A stretch of DNA of 24,581 bases from Candidatus Poseidoniia archaeon. Its GTDB lineage: Archaea > Thermoplasmatota > Poseidoniia > MGIII > CG-Epi1. The notes below the pieces were generated by a model. It saw nothing but the letters and a program-made list of their open reading frames with translations. It was not told the origin of the DNA and did not search any database. The position numbers and the translations under genes are program-made. The stretch spans positions 17,394 through 41,974 of the forward strand of contig JAPYSZ010000002.1 in NCBI GenBank assembly GCA_029941645.1, given 5' to 3'. Numbering within the stretch: the stretch's first letter is position 1; every line of letters begins with the position of its first letter. Below, in pieces: positions 14,845-21,826 of the stretch.

Positions 14845-15312
14845 TCATTTTAGCGGCATAAATTTAGATGACTTGGTAGCGCCAACTCCAGGTCCAGTGT
14901 GTGTAGGGGACGTTCTTGTGGGGGCTAATTCCCCAAAGTAAAGTCCAATCATTTCGGGCATAATTTCTAAGTTTACGAATGCTCTTCCGTTATGAACTGA
15001 AAAAGTTCTTCCCACAAATTGAGGAATAATAATCATTTCACGGCGATGAGTTCGCATTACTTTGTCCGGTTTACTGTTAGAATCGTTAATCAACTTAGCT
15101 TGTTCTTTACTCAAGCCACGTTTGAAAGACCTTCTTTGTCTTGAAGGTACAATCTTTATGAAATCTTCAAAACTTAATTCTTGAAGTTTGTCAATAGTCA
15201 TTCCGCGGTAGGTGTACTCTTTCTTACTGCGTACTTGAATACCTGCCTTTCTCTTTCTCTCTCTCCTTCTTGCAGCCTTAGGCGTTGCAAGTCCTTTTGT
15301 TCTACGAGCCAT
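14845..15312 (-). CDS. rps19: Small-subunit ribosomal protein S19 (uS19)
   Basis: 155 residues. The archaeal N-terminal extension (TKGLATPKAARRRERKRKAG, KKEYTYRGMTIDKLQELSFE) precedes the core: MRTHRREMIIIPQFVGRTFS, VHNGRAFVNLEIMPEMIGLY and ELAPTRTSPTHTGPGVGATK. S19 in the head contacts the B1a bridge and tRNA. The start shares one base with the L2 stop (TAATG at 15312). Confidence 0.95.
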   Translation of the reverse strand: MARRTKGLATPKAARRRERKRKAGIQVRSKKEYTYRGMTIDKLQELSFEDFIKIVPSRQRRSFKRGLSKEQAKLINDSNSKPDKVMRTHRREMIIIPQFVGRTFSVHNGRAFVNLEIMPEMIGLYFGELAPTRTSPTHTGPGVGATKSSKFMPLK

Positions 15313-16010
15313 TAGCGCTTACCTCCAGTTCGTTTAGCCGCGATATTACCAACTTTACGGCCAGGCGGTGCATTTCTTGATACTGTGGATTGAACTCCGA
15401 CAGTTTGTTTTCTTCCACTACCGTGGGGGTGATCAACGGCATTCATCGCTACTCCTCTAACTTTAGGCCAAACTTTTGGTCTAGATCGGGTGCGATAGAA
15501 ATTCTTACCCGCTTTTGCTATTGGTTTTTCTCCTCTTCCAGATCCAGCTACAGAACCAACTGTAGCCCGACACATGTTATCTAGTGTCTTCTGAGCCTTT
15601 GAAGGTAATCTAACGGTTGTCAACTTTCCATGAGAGATAATAGTTGCAGCTTCTCCAGCCGCTCTAGCTAATTTGCCACCATCTCCAGGTTTCATTTCCA
15701 CATTGTAAATCTTTGTTCCTTCAGGTACCGAACCAATGTACGCTGTGTTTCCTGTATCGATTTCAGCTCCATGACCTGCACTAACTTCTTGTCCAAGGTG
15801 CATTCCATCATGGGCAATCATAGTGTATGTTCCATCTTGATCTTTGACTTTAGCTAAGGGTGCAGTCCTACCAGGATCATGCATAAGTTCTACCACTTTA
15901 CCACTCGAAGATTTAGCACGGGGATGTCTTGCTTCACCCTTGAAACGATTGTCGGGAGCCCTGTATTTGTGTCCACGACCGCGTCTCCTAGGTATGATTC
16001 TCTTTCCCAT
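15312..16010 (-). CDS. rpl2: Large-subunit ribosomal protein L2 (uL2)
   Basis: 232 residues. GKRIIPRRRGRGHKYRAPDN and the peptidyl-transferase-proximal GVAMNAVDHPHGSGRKQTVG (His in VDHPHG) are diagnostic; VGNIAAKRTGGKR ends the protein. L2 is needed for subunit joining and peptide-bond formation. Slightly shorter than many archaeal L2 proteins (about 240). Four bases separate it from L23. Confidence 0.96.
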   Translation of the reverse strand: MGKRIIPRRRGRGHKYRAPDNRFKGEARHPRAKSSSGKVVELMHDPGRTAPLAKVKDQDGTYTMIAHDGMHLGQEVSAGHGAEIDTGNTAYIGSVPEGTKIYNVEMKPGDGGKLARAAGEAATIISHGKLTTVRLPSKAQKTLDNMCRATVGSVAGSGRGEKPIAKAGKNFYRTRSRPKVWPKVRGVAMNAVDHPHGSGRKQTVGVQSTVSRNAPPGRKVGNIAAKRTGGKR

Positions 16011-16014
16011 ATTA

Positions 16015-16269
16015 TCACAATATTCCTAATCGATTACTCAAATCTTCGGCAGAGTGCCCTTCAGAGAGTTTTACGATTGCTAGTTTACCTTCCTTGGTAA
16101 TTCTTGTATTAACTTTGCTCACTTCGACTTGGAAGAGCGCCTTAACAGCTCCTTTTATGTCGAGCTTTGAAGCAGTTCGAGCAACATAGAATTCTAATTT
16201 ATTTTGTTCAAGCATATACAATGCTCTTTCTTTGGATCTTGGGCTGAGAATTACTTTGTGTTCACTCAT
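16015..16269 (-). CDS. rpl23: Large-subunit ribosomal protein L23 (uL23)
   Basis: 84 residues, typical for Archaea. SPRSKERALYMLEQNKLEFY and VARTASKLDIKGAVKALFQV are the conserved helix and strand; VEVSKVNTRITKEGKLAIVK follows. L23 is the main docking site for SRP and other nascent-chain factors at the tunnel exit. Overlaps L4 by four bases. Confidence 0.94.
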   Translation of the reverse strand: MSEHKVILSPRSKERALYMLEQNKLEFYVARTASKLDIKGAVKALFQVEVSKVNTRITKEGKLAIVKLSEGHSAEDLSNRLGIL

Positions 16270-17054
16270 AGTCTATCTCCCAAAGCCGAAACTGCAGCTT
16301 TACTGAACACAACTAATCTTCCAGGATCGCCACCCGGTGCTAATAATTCGGTATTGAGCTCTTTAGCGGTTGTTACATCTACACCAGAGAGGTTACGGAA
16401 TGCTCTTTCAGATCCGTTGTTTTCCGATAGTACAATCAAGACAGATTTAGGAGTTCGGTATTTTCTCCCACGTCTCTTACCTTTACCAGCCCGAATTCCT
16501 TTACCATCAGTTGATCGGTCAACATCTTCACCAAGGCCCAATCCATCAAGCATAGCCATAGCACGCTTTGTTAGCGATTCACCTTCATGTTCCGAAGCAA
16601 TATTCTCAATTTTATCTTCAACTACGTATGGTAAGGTAACTTTCTCAGGTAATTCATGCCCTCGTGCACTTACATATGATTCTTGTGAAGTAGCAGCCAA
16701 AGCTGAACGGAATGCCTTTTTCTTTTCTTTGGAATTTATTTTCAAGTCCCATTCTTTTTCTGCTTTAGGTGGATGAGCTCTCCTTCCACCAACAGTGTTT
16801 GGAGCCTCAGCACCACGGCCACTTCCACCATTCTTACGTGGCGTACGAGCCATACCACGACCTTTACCAGGCCATGATACAGAATGACGGAAACCTGCAC
16901 CTTTGGATGCACCGTAGGCTTGTCTGCGGTTAGCTCTTGCAGCTCTTACTGCTCTACGTATCAAATCTAATCTTATAGGTTCTTCAAAAGCCGCAGGTAA
17001 GGTTGCCGAGCTTTTCGAAGCTTTACCTTTAACGGAGTAAATTGGAACTTTCAT
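16266..17054 (-). CDS. rpl4: Large-subunit ribosomal protein L4 (uL4)
   Basis: 262 residues from ATG at 17054 (MKVPIYSVKGK), chosen over an in-frame GTG at 17063 that lies inside the L3 end; GGTG sits just upstream. IRRAVRAARANRRQAYGASK and AGFRHSVSWPGKGRGMARTP form the extended tunnel loop, with GGRRAHPPKAEKEWDLKINS after it; the C-terminal part is SVLIVLSENNGSERAFRNLS and ELLAPGGDPGRLVVFS. L4 constricts the exit tunnel. In bacteria L4 represses its own operon through a leader; whether that happens here is unknown. One base separates it from L3. Confidence 0.95.
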   Translation of the reverse strand: MKVPIYSVKGKASKSSATLPAAFEEPIRLDLIRRAVRAARANRRQAYGASKGAGFRHSVSWPGKGRGMARTPRKNGGSGRGAEAPNTVGGRRAHPPKAEKEWDLKINSKEKKKAFRSALAATSQESYVSARGHELPEKVTLPYVVEDKIENIASEHEGESLTKRAMAMLDGLGLGEDVDRSTDGKGIRAGKGKRRGRKYRTPKSVLIVLSENNGSERAFRNLSGVDVTTAKELNTELLAPGGDPGRLVVFSKAAVSALGDRL

Positions 17055-17055
17055 T

Positions 17056-18066
17056 CTACACACCCTGCTGGCTTTCTTGTGAAACCATAGTTATTTCGGG
17101 TTTAACAACAGAGTTAGCTCTTGTCCCGTGGAATCTGACAGCTTTTCTAAATCTAATCAGACGTTTGGTTGGCCCTGGTAAAGAACCATGCAATAGAGCA
17201 TAAGTTCCACGAACCAGTCCATAATTTAGGAAACCACCTTTTGGATTAATTTCATCAGGATTGTCTCCAATTTTTAGTAATCTTTTGTTATATTCAGTTC
17301 TTTGATGGTATCCAGTTTGACCAGCTTGTGGTACAGTGGATACGACATAACCTGGGCTGAAAGGACCCAAATTCCCAATCATTCTGCGGTGTTTTGAGTT
17401 TTTGTGTGTAAGTAACTTGACACCCCAACGCTTGACATGTCCTTGGAATCCATAACCCGTTGTAACAGCCACAGCATCTAACATTTCACCATCTTCAGTG
17501 AAGTCAGTAACCGTGAATTCTTTACCAAGCATGCTTTTGGCATAATCTATTTGAGCTTCAATAGAACCGCCACCTACTGCCATTTCCATAACTTCAGGTC
17601 TCTTTTTTGGTATTCCAGTTACCATTTTAGGTTGGGTTTGAACTAATAATCGAATTTCTTCAAGATCATTATCTTTCATAGCCTTCCAAGCAGCTTTACT
17701 ATCTTGTTCCTTAGGTAAAGGTAATTTACGTTCTAATTCAGAATCTAGTTTACTATCCCAAGCTTCGGTAAGTGTTCTCAAACCATAAGTGTCTTGAATG
17801 TAACCTCGAGCCCCAACAACTTTCATTGGAGGCATTTCAACCACAGTAACAGGCATACGAACTTCCTGACCAGTAGTAGTTGATGTCTTTCTATAATCTA
17901 CAGCCATAATATGACTCATTCCAACTTTATATCCTGCAAATCCAAGAACTTTAGGGTCATCACCTTTGACAGCAGCCCAACTAGAGATATGTGGCGTTTC
18001 AGAACGTGCTCTCTTGCGAGGGCTGAAAGCCATAGATCCGCGGTTTGGTTTGTTGTGTTTTGGCAT
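17056..18066 (-). CDS. rpl3: Large-subunit ribosomal protein L3 (uL3), first gene of operon
   Basis: 336 residues from ATG at 18066, giving MPKHNKPNRGSMAFSPRKRA, the conserved archaeal/eukaryotic L3 start. A longer in-frame reading from TTG at 18183 is rejected because the extra 39 residues resemble no L3 and cover the structured leader. GGAG lies 10 bases upstream of the ATG. VLGFAGYKVGMSHIMAVDYR, GYGFQGHVKRWGVKLLTHKN and GPTKRLIRFRKAVRF are core L3 blocks; the W-loop region near GPFSPGYVVSTVPQAGQTGY approaches the peptidyl transferase centre. It is the promoter-proximal gene of the run that continues to DUF106. Confidence 0.95.
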   Translation of the reverse strand: MPKHNKPNRGSMAFSPRKRARSETPHISSWAAVKGDDPKVLGFAGYKVGMSHIMAVDYRKTSTTTGQEVRMPVTVVEMPPMKVVGARGYIQDTYGLRTLTEAWDSKLDSELERKLPLPKEQDSKAAWKAMKDNDLEEIRLLVQTQPKMVTGIPKKRPEVMEMAVGGGSIEAQIDYAKSMLGKEFTVTDFTEDGEMLDAVAVTTGYGFQGHVKRWGVKLLTHKNSKHRRMIGNLGPFSPGYVVSTVPQAGQTGYHQRTEYNKRLLKIGDNPDEINPKGGFLNYGLVRGTYALLHGSLPGPTKRLIRFRKAVRFHGTRANSVVKPEITMVSQESQQGV

Positions 18067-18230
18067 TCTGTTGTCTCTCCAGATATCGCTAACCGTTGCT
18101 AACGGAATCGAAACCAGGCGTAGTTTCCTACAGGTTACACATCGTACCGTGACGCCGTTTCTCGTCGAGAACAAGTGTCTCAAGAGGTATAGGGATAATT
18201 GCCCTAAACGTCTGGTTGCGTGAATGTAGG
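18067..18230 (-). promoter_or_regulatory. Structured 5' leader of the ribosomal operon (candidate cis-regulatory RNA)
   Basis: From the TATA box (18251-18259) the transcript should begin near 18226-18230, leaving a leader of about 160 nt, long for an archaeal mRNA. Hand count gives 99 G/C of 201 (49%) over 18067-18267, against about 30-37% in sampled parts of L3. Hairpins visible in the minus-strand RNA, 5' to 3': UAGGG/CCCUA with a 7-nt loop (18190-18206); UUCUC/GAGAA with loop GAC (18159-18171); GGUAC/GUACC with one bulged A (about 18133-18148); GUAG/CUAC with a GAAA tetraloop of the GNRA type (18120-18131); CCGUU/AACGG with loop AGC (18093-18105). None was folded computationally. Confidence 0.5.
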
Positions 18231-18250
18231 GTCGCTCGCAGAAACGGACT

Positions 18251-18259
18251 CTATATAAG
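18251..18259 (-). promoter_or_regulatory. TATA box of the ribosomal operon
   Basis: CTTATATAG on the minus strand is a near-ideal archaeal box A. It is the only strong one in the 201-base gap upstream of L3, and it lies 9 bases from the stop of the upstream acyltransferase gene. A start site about 25 bases downstream would fall near 18228. No second strong promoter was seen inside the operon. Confidence 0.65.
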
Positions 18260-18267
18260 GACTGGCG

Positions 18268-19581
18268 TTAACTTTCGTCGAGAACAGGCAAACTTTCAGG
18301 AGTATTTTTTATCTTTATTGGAATCTCCTTTATGCCAAATAGAAAGCGTGTAACTTTAGTGCGCTTTACACTTTCAAAGAAGATCCAACAGGTTCCTCCT
18401 ACAAATATAGTGGCTAGAATAACTGCAGGGATGTTCTTAAGACCTAATTCACCAGCGATTATAAGGCCAGCAAAAGTAAGTGGCATATGGACGATGTAGA
18501 AGGGGTAAACTCCCTGATTGAGATAAGTCAGATTCTTGCTGGGTTTGTTTAGTAAGTGTGCCCCCCAAGAGAAAATAGTTAGACACCAGAACCAGGCATG
18601 AAAACTGTGAATTACGCACGCAATCAGTGTCTTTTTGTTATGAATAAACCCTTTTTCCAACCATCCACCATCAACGTATGGTATACCAGTCCTATCTTGC
18701 TCTAATCGAATCCAGACGAAGGCAATAGTCCACAGCAGTGTCAGGACCGTAATTGCAATTCTACGTGTTTCAATAAATTCATAATATTCATCTTTGGCAA
18801 TTATACAAATATAACCAAATGCAAAGAAGATAAAGAACCAGAACCACTCGTATCCGACTCCAATGAATCCGGGAAACCAAGGTTTGAACAAAATTTCCAT
18901 TAGAACCAGAACCAGTGGTAATAGTAGAAACACGCCGATTCCTCCAGGCAGAGTAAAGAATGCACGAAAGAATCTTGCCATCAGACCTTCAGGATTATTT
19001 CTTACAACACTAAATATCGGAATCAAAAAGAAGGAATACTGGAATAGATTCCATAGAAACCAAAGATGACCAAGGGCCCATAATTTGCCAACAATAGGCA
19101 CCCAGAAAATTAGAGATCTCCACATTACACCGAGTAGAAACTCATCTATGAGGTTTGTAAAACTCATGTCTTTATCTTCGGTAAGAATTGAACCGACAAA
19201 ACCCATCGTCCACGCTCCAAAGAACATCGGGACAAGCAGTCGTTTGACTCTTTCCTTGAGGAATACTTTCCACGTCCTATTACGGAATGCAAATGCCGTC
19301 CCCATCCCTGAAATCATAAATAATCCAGCAAGTCTCCATTGATGTATCCAGTGCAGCAGCATACTTGGAAAATCTACAGAGTCAGTAGTGTAATCATTGC
19401 CATCTTCAGCAATTTCCCATCTTTCTTCACCATCAAGTCCATCTAAATTGGGGTTAACCTCATCTCCGTAAAGATTCCAGTAAACTCCAATAGCTACATG
19501 AAATGGAATTAATAATCCAAATAAAAATACTCTAAGCCAGTCGATATCATGGCGTCTGACTTTCTTTACCGTTTCTTCCAC
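18268..19581 (-). CDS. Acyltransferase family 3 (AT3/OpgC-like) membrane protein
   Basis: 437 residues, GTG start at 19581. About ten hydrophobic segments spread through the protein. The AT3 signature is present: Arg17 in DIDWLRVFLFGLLIPFHVAI with His28 eleven residues on (R-x10-H), then a cytosolic-edge basic loop FLKERVKRLLVPMFFGAWTM, and a late YLNQGVYPFYIVHMPLTFAG. A predicted external segment follows TM1 (about residues 38-70, acidic). Family members transfer acetyl or other acyl groups across the membrane onto surface polysaccharides, glucans or lipids. Substrate unknown. Its stop lies 9 bases before the ribosomal TATA box and it has its own promoter, so it is probably a separate unit. 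The usual archaeal neighbours upstream of L3 are absent. Confidence 0.85.
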   Translation of the reverse strand: MEETVKKVRRHDIDWLRVFLFGLLIPFHVAIGVYWNLYGDEVNPNLDGLDGEERWEIAEDGNDYTTDSVDFPSMLLHWIHQWRLAGLFMISGMGTAFAFRNRTWKVFLKERVKRLLVPMFFGAWTMGFVGSILTEDKDMSFTNLIDEFLLGVMWRSLIFWVPIVGKLWALGHLWFLWNLFQYSFFLIPIFSVVRNNPEGLMARFFRAFFTLPGGIGVFLLLPLVLVLMEILFKPWFPGFIGVGYEWFWFFIFFAFGYICIIAKDEYYEFIETRRIAITVLTLLWTIAFVWIRLEQDRTGIPYVDGGWLEKGFIHNKKTLIACVIHSFHAWFWCLTIFSWGAHLLNKPSKNLTYLNQGVYPFYIVHMPLTFAGLIIAGELGLKNIPAVILATIFVGGTCWIFFESVKRTKVTRFLFGIKEIPIKIKNTPESLPVLDES

Positions 19582-19604
19582 AATAATTAAAATTAAATCA
19601 TTCC

Positions 19605-19612
19605 TATTTATG
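19605..19612 (-). promoter_or_regulatory. TATA box for the AT3 gene
   Basis: CATAAATA on the minus strand is centred about 27 bases upstream of the GTG at 19581. That spacing puts transcription start at or next to the start codon, implying a leaderless mRNA. No Shine-Dalgarno sequence precedes the GTG, which agrees. Confidence 0.5.
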
Positions 19613-19626
19613 CATATTTCATGAAC

Positions 19627-19794
19627 TTATCTTGAATTAAGTGCAGGCCAAATCATAGTCACTGCGACGATAACAACCATTTGAACAGCCACAAAAATCA
19701 CCAGATTGAAGTTAATGTTGTAGACAAAGGCTATAATCCAAGATAAAACTAATGAAAAAACAATACTTCCAATTAAAAGATTCTTGAAACCTAT
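19627..19794 (-). CDS. Possible 55-codon membrane protein without a standard start codon
   Basis: The frame directly after the SDR gene reads IGFKNLLIGSIVFSLVLSWI, then IAFVYNINFNLVIFVAVQMV and VIVAVTMIWPALNSR, ending in TAA. It has two strongly hydrophobic stretches with a short polar turn (YNINFN), like a helical hairpin. No ATG, GTG or TTG occurs in frame before the first hydrophobic stretch; the best placed codon is ATA at 19794, which overlaps the SDR stop as ATAG, mirroring the ATGA junctions elsewhere. It may be translated from a rare start, be a decayed gene, or be a chance open frame. Function unknown. Confidence 0.3.
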   Translation of the reverse strand: MGFKNLLIGSIVFSLVLSWIIAFVYNINFNLVIFVAVQMVVIVAVTMIWPALNSR

Positions 19795-20570
19795 TTTATC
19801 CCAGTTATCAGACGTCCTTCCATCCCCCCTGCGATTTCTATTATTTGACCCGTAATATGCCCTGAAATGGAATCAGATGCCAGTATAACTATAGAGTTAG
19901 CAACATCTTCGGGCGTTGCCAGTTTCTTCAAAGCCATTGTTGAGACCACTTTATCGACATGTTTTTGGTCTAATCCTTCTTCTATCTTTTTTTGTGTCAC
20001 AGTCCAACCTGGAGCAACAGCATTTACTCTAACGCCATCTCCAATTTGCGCAGCTTCGTTCTTTAGAGTTCTCAAGAATCCAGAAGTAATAGCCCCTTTG
20101 GCGGCCGCGTAATCTGAATGTCCAGCTTCACCATAAATGCCTGCAGTCGATCCAACAAGAACCAGAGAACCTTTCTTTGTTTTAGACGCATGCTTTAGAA
20201 ATTCTCGAGCAGTGTTAAAAGTCAATGATAAATTAGTTGCAACCGTATTGCTCCATCGACTATCATCAATATCCCATAGAGGTATACTTTCCTGAGGATA
20301 ATTTCCCGCATTTGCGACACAAATATCGATTTTACCTTCCTTTTCCAGGATTTGGTTGAAGAGAGAAGTAGCATTTTCCGAGTCAGTTAGGTCAGCACCT
20401 ATCGCCGTTCCTCCAATATCTTTTGCGATTTTAATGGCATTATTTTTTGAGTTATGGTAGTGAACAATGACCTTTGCATTTTGTTCAGCAAATGATTTGG
20501 AAATTACACTACCTATTCCGCCAGCTCCTCCTGTAACTAAAACAACTTTACCACTTAGGTCAGCATTCAT
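19791..20570 (-). CDS. SDR-family oxidoreductase (FabG/acetoacetyl-CoA reductase-like)
   Basis: 259 residues, classical short-chain dehydrogenase. The cofactor loop TGGAGGIG is at 13-20, NAG at 87-89, and the catalytic Ser141, Tyr154, Lys158 in GSTAGIYGEAGHSDYAAAKG; PGW follows at 187-189. HYHNSKNNA after the second strand lacks the acidic residue typical of strict NAD enzymes, so NADPH is likely. It shares ATGA with the preceding thiolase stop-start pair (20567-20570), so the two enzymes are made together. The natural pairing is thiolase forming acetoacetyl-CoA and this enzyme reducing it to 3-hydroxybutyryl-CoA, or the reverse in oxidation. The precise substrate is inference. Confidence 0.85.
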   Translation of the reverse strand: MNADLSGKVVLVTGGAGGIGSVISKSFAEQNAKVIVHYHNSKNNAIKIAKDIGGTAIGADLTDSENATSLFNQILEKEGKIDICVANAGNYPQESIPLWDIDDSRWSNTVATNLSLTFNTAREFLKHASKTKKGSLVLVGSTAGIYGEAGHSDYAAAKGAITSGFLRTLKNEAAQIGDGVRVNAVAPGWTVTQKKIEEGLDQKHVDKVVSTMALKKLATPEDVANSIVILASDSISGHITGQIIEIAGGMEGRLITGIK

Positions 20571-21739
20571 GTTTCAACTTCGATTGCCGTGGCCATTCCA
20601 CCACCTAAACAAGCCGTTGCAAATCCTCGCTTACCTCTTCTGGCTCGAAGTGCGTGAATTAAGGTCAAAACAATCCTACAACCTGAAGCTCCGAGAGGGT
20701 GGCCCATTGCGACAGCACCTCCATGAACATTTAATTTTTCATGTTTCAATCCTAAACTTTGCATGACTCCTAGACAAGCTGATGCAAAAGCTTCATTATG
20801 TTCGTAAAGATCATAATCTTTTTCTCCACTTCTACCTTGTATTTTCCATAACTTTTGGACGGTTGGAATTGGTGCTGACATTACATCTTCCGGAGCAACT
20901 CCTACGGAACAATAATTGGTTACAGTTGCTAATATTTCCAACCCTAACTCTTCAGCCTTTTGTCTTGACATAACTAAACATGCTGCAGCTCCATCAGATA
21001 TTTGGCTTGCATTACCTGCCGTAACAATTCCATTTTCATCAAATACAGGTTTTAATTTCCCTAAACTTTCTAAAGTTGAATCTGATCTTATACCTTCATC
21101 GGTCTTTAGGGTGCCTTCTTCATATTCAACCGGAATATGATAGGCATCAAAAGCGCCTTTCTTGTGAGCATGATGGGCCCTAATATGCGATTCAATCGCA
21201 AACAAGTCAGCTTCCTCTCTTGTAATTCCAAATTGTTCTGCAATCCGATTTCCCGTTTGTGCCATAATCATTCCATTGAAAGGATCAATCAGACCATCAT
21301 TCAACATACTGTCTATTGGCTCAGCCATGCTTATTTTGCCATCTTTGTCTCTCGGGACTGTAAATGGCGCTTGCGACATCGATTCCATTCCTCCAACCAT
21401 TACAATGTTTGATTCTCCAGCTCGAATTGAATTTCCAGCCAACATAATGGCTTTCATACTTGAGCCACACATTTTGTTGATGGTAAGTGCCGGAACTTCA
21501 TTAGGAATTCCTCCTTTGATAGCAGCCTGTCTAGCTGGATGTTGACCAATTCCCGCCGAAAGAACATTACCCATTATGACTTCATCAATCATTCCAGGGT
21601 CAATTTTAGTTTGTTCTAGAGTGGCTTTGATTACCATGGCCCCTAAATCTACAGCTGAAGTATTGAATAATGCACCTTTGAATTTCCCATGGGCGGTTCG
21701 AACGCCGCCAACAATTACAACATCTTTGGCATATTCCAT
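20567..21739 (-). CDS. Acetyl-CoA C-acetyltransferase (thiolase)
   Basis: 390 residues, the length of bacterial-type biosynthetic/degradative thiolases. Nucleophilic Cys91 lies in NKMCGSSMKA, the NEAFA motif at 315-319, His347 in GGAVAMGHPLGASG, and the second Cys377 in ATACLGGGMA. It condenses two acetyl-CoA or cleaves 3-ketoacyl-CoA. No DUF35 OB-fold gene and no HMG-CoA synthase accompany it, unlike archaeal mevalonate-pathway thiolases, so a role in fatty-acid oxidation or hydroxybutyryl-CoA metabolism with the coupled SDR fits better. A TATA-like box about 30 bases upstream suggests a nearly leaderless mRNA. Confidence 0.92.
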   Translation of the reverse strand: MEYAKDVVIVGGVRTAHGKFKGALFNTSAVDLGAMVIKATLEQTKIDPGMIDEVIMGNVLSAGIGQHPARQAAIKGGIPNEVPALTINKMCGSSMKAIMLAGNSIRAGESNIVMVGGMESMSQAPFTVPRDKDGKISMAEPIDSMLNDGLIDPFNGMIMAQTGNRIAEQFGITREEADLFAIESHIRAHHAHKKGAFDAYHIPVEYEEGTLKTDEGIRSDSTLESLGKLKPVFDENGIVTAGNASQISDGAAACLVMSRQKAEELGLEILATVTNYCSVGVAPEDVMSAPIPTVQKLWKIQGRSGEKDYDLYEHNEAFASACLGVMQSLGLKHEKLNVHGGAVAMGHPLGASGCRIVLTLIHALRARRGKRGFATACLGGGMATAIEVET

Positions 21740-21826
21740 TAGTTATCTACAATATAGCCCCCAAGTAAAATAAACTTCGCAGAAACCTTAAGAAAACCCA
21801 GATTAGGCCTGTAAATAGCAACAACC
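21740..21826. promoter_or_regulatory. Divergent promoter region, thiolase and valS
   Basis: 87 bases. GTTTATTTTAC on the minus strand (21765-21775) is centred about 30 bases from the thiolase ATG. For valS, read rightward, CTTAAGAAAA near 21787-21796 is a weak box at about the right distance; the same AT-rich block at 21765-21775 could also serve, giving a 30-nt leader. No clear Shine-Dalgarno precedes either ATG. Confidence 0.4.

Noticed and set aside
16266..17063. L4 start at GTG 17063
   Set aside because: Adds three residues (M/V-C-R) inside the L3 end; the ATG at 17054 gives the family N-terminus MKVPIYSVKG.
17056..18183. N-terminally extended L3 starting at TTG 18183
   Set aside because: The additional 39 residues do not look like L3, cover the hairpin-rich leader, and the conserved archaeal start MPKH..PNRGS follows at 18066 with GGAG upstream.
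18155..18247. tRNA-like element: 8-bp closing stem, 5-bp stem with 7-nt loop, near-T-arm GGTTTCGATTCC nearby
   Set aside because: No proper GGTTCRANYCC T-arm with pairing stems at the right distance, and the loop would give an A34 anticodon on the plus strand or lack U33 on the minus strand. Not a tRNA.
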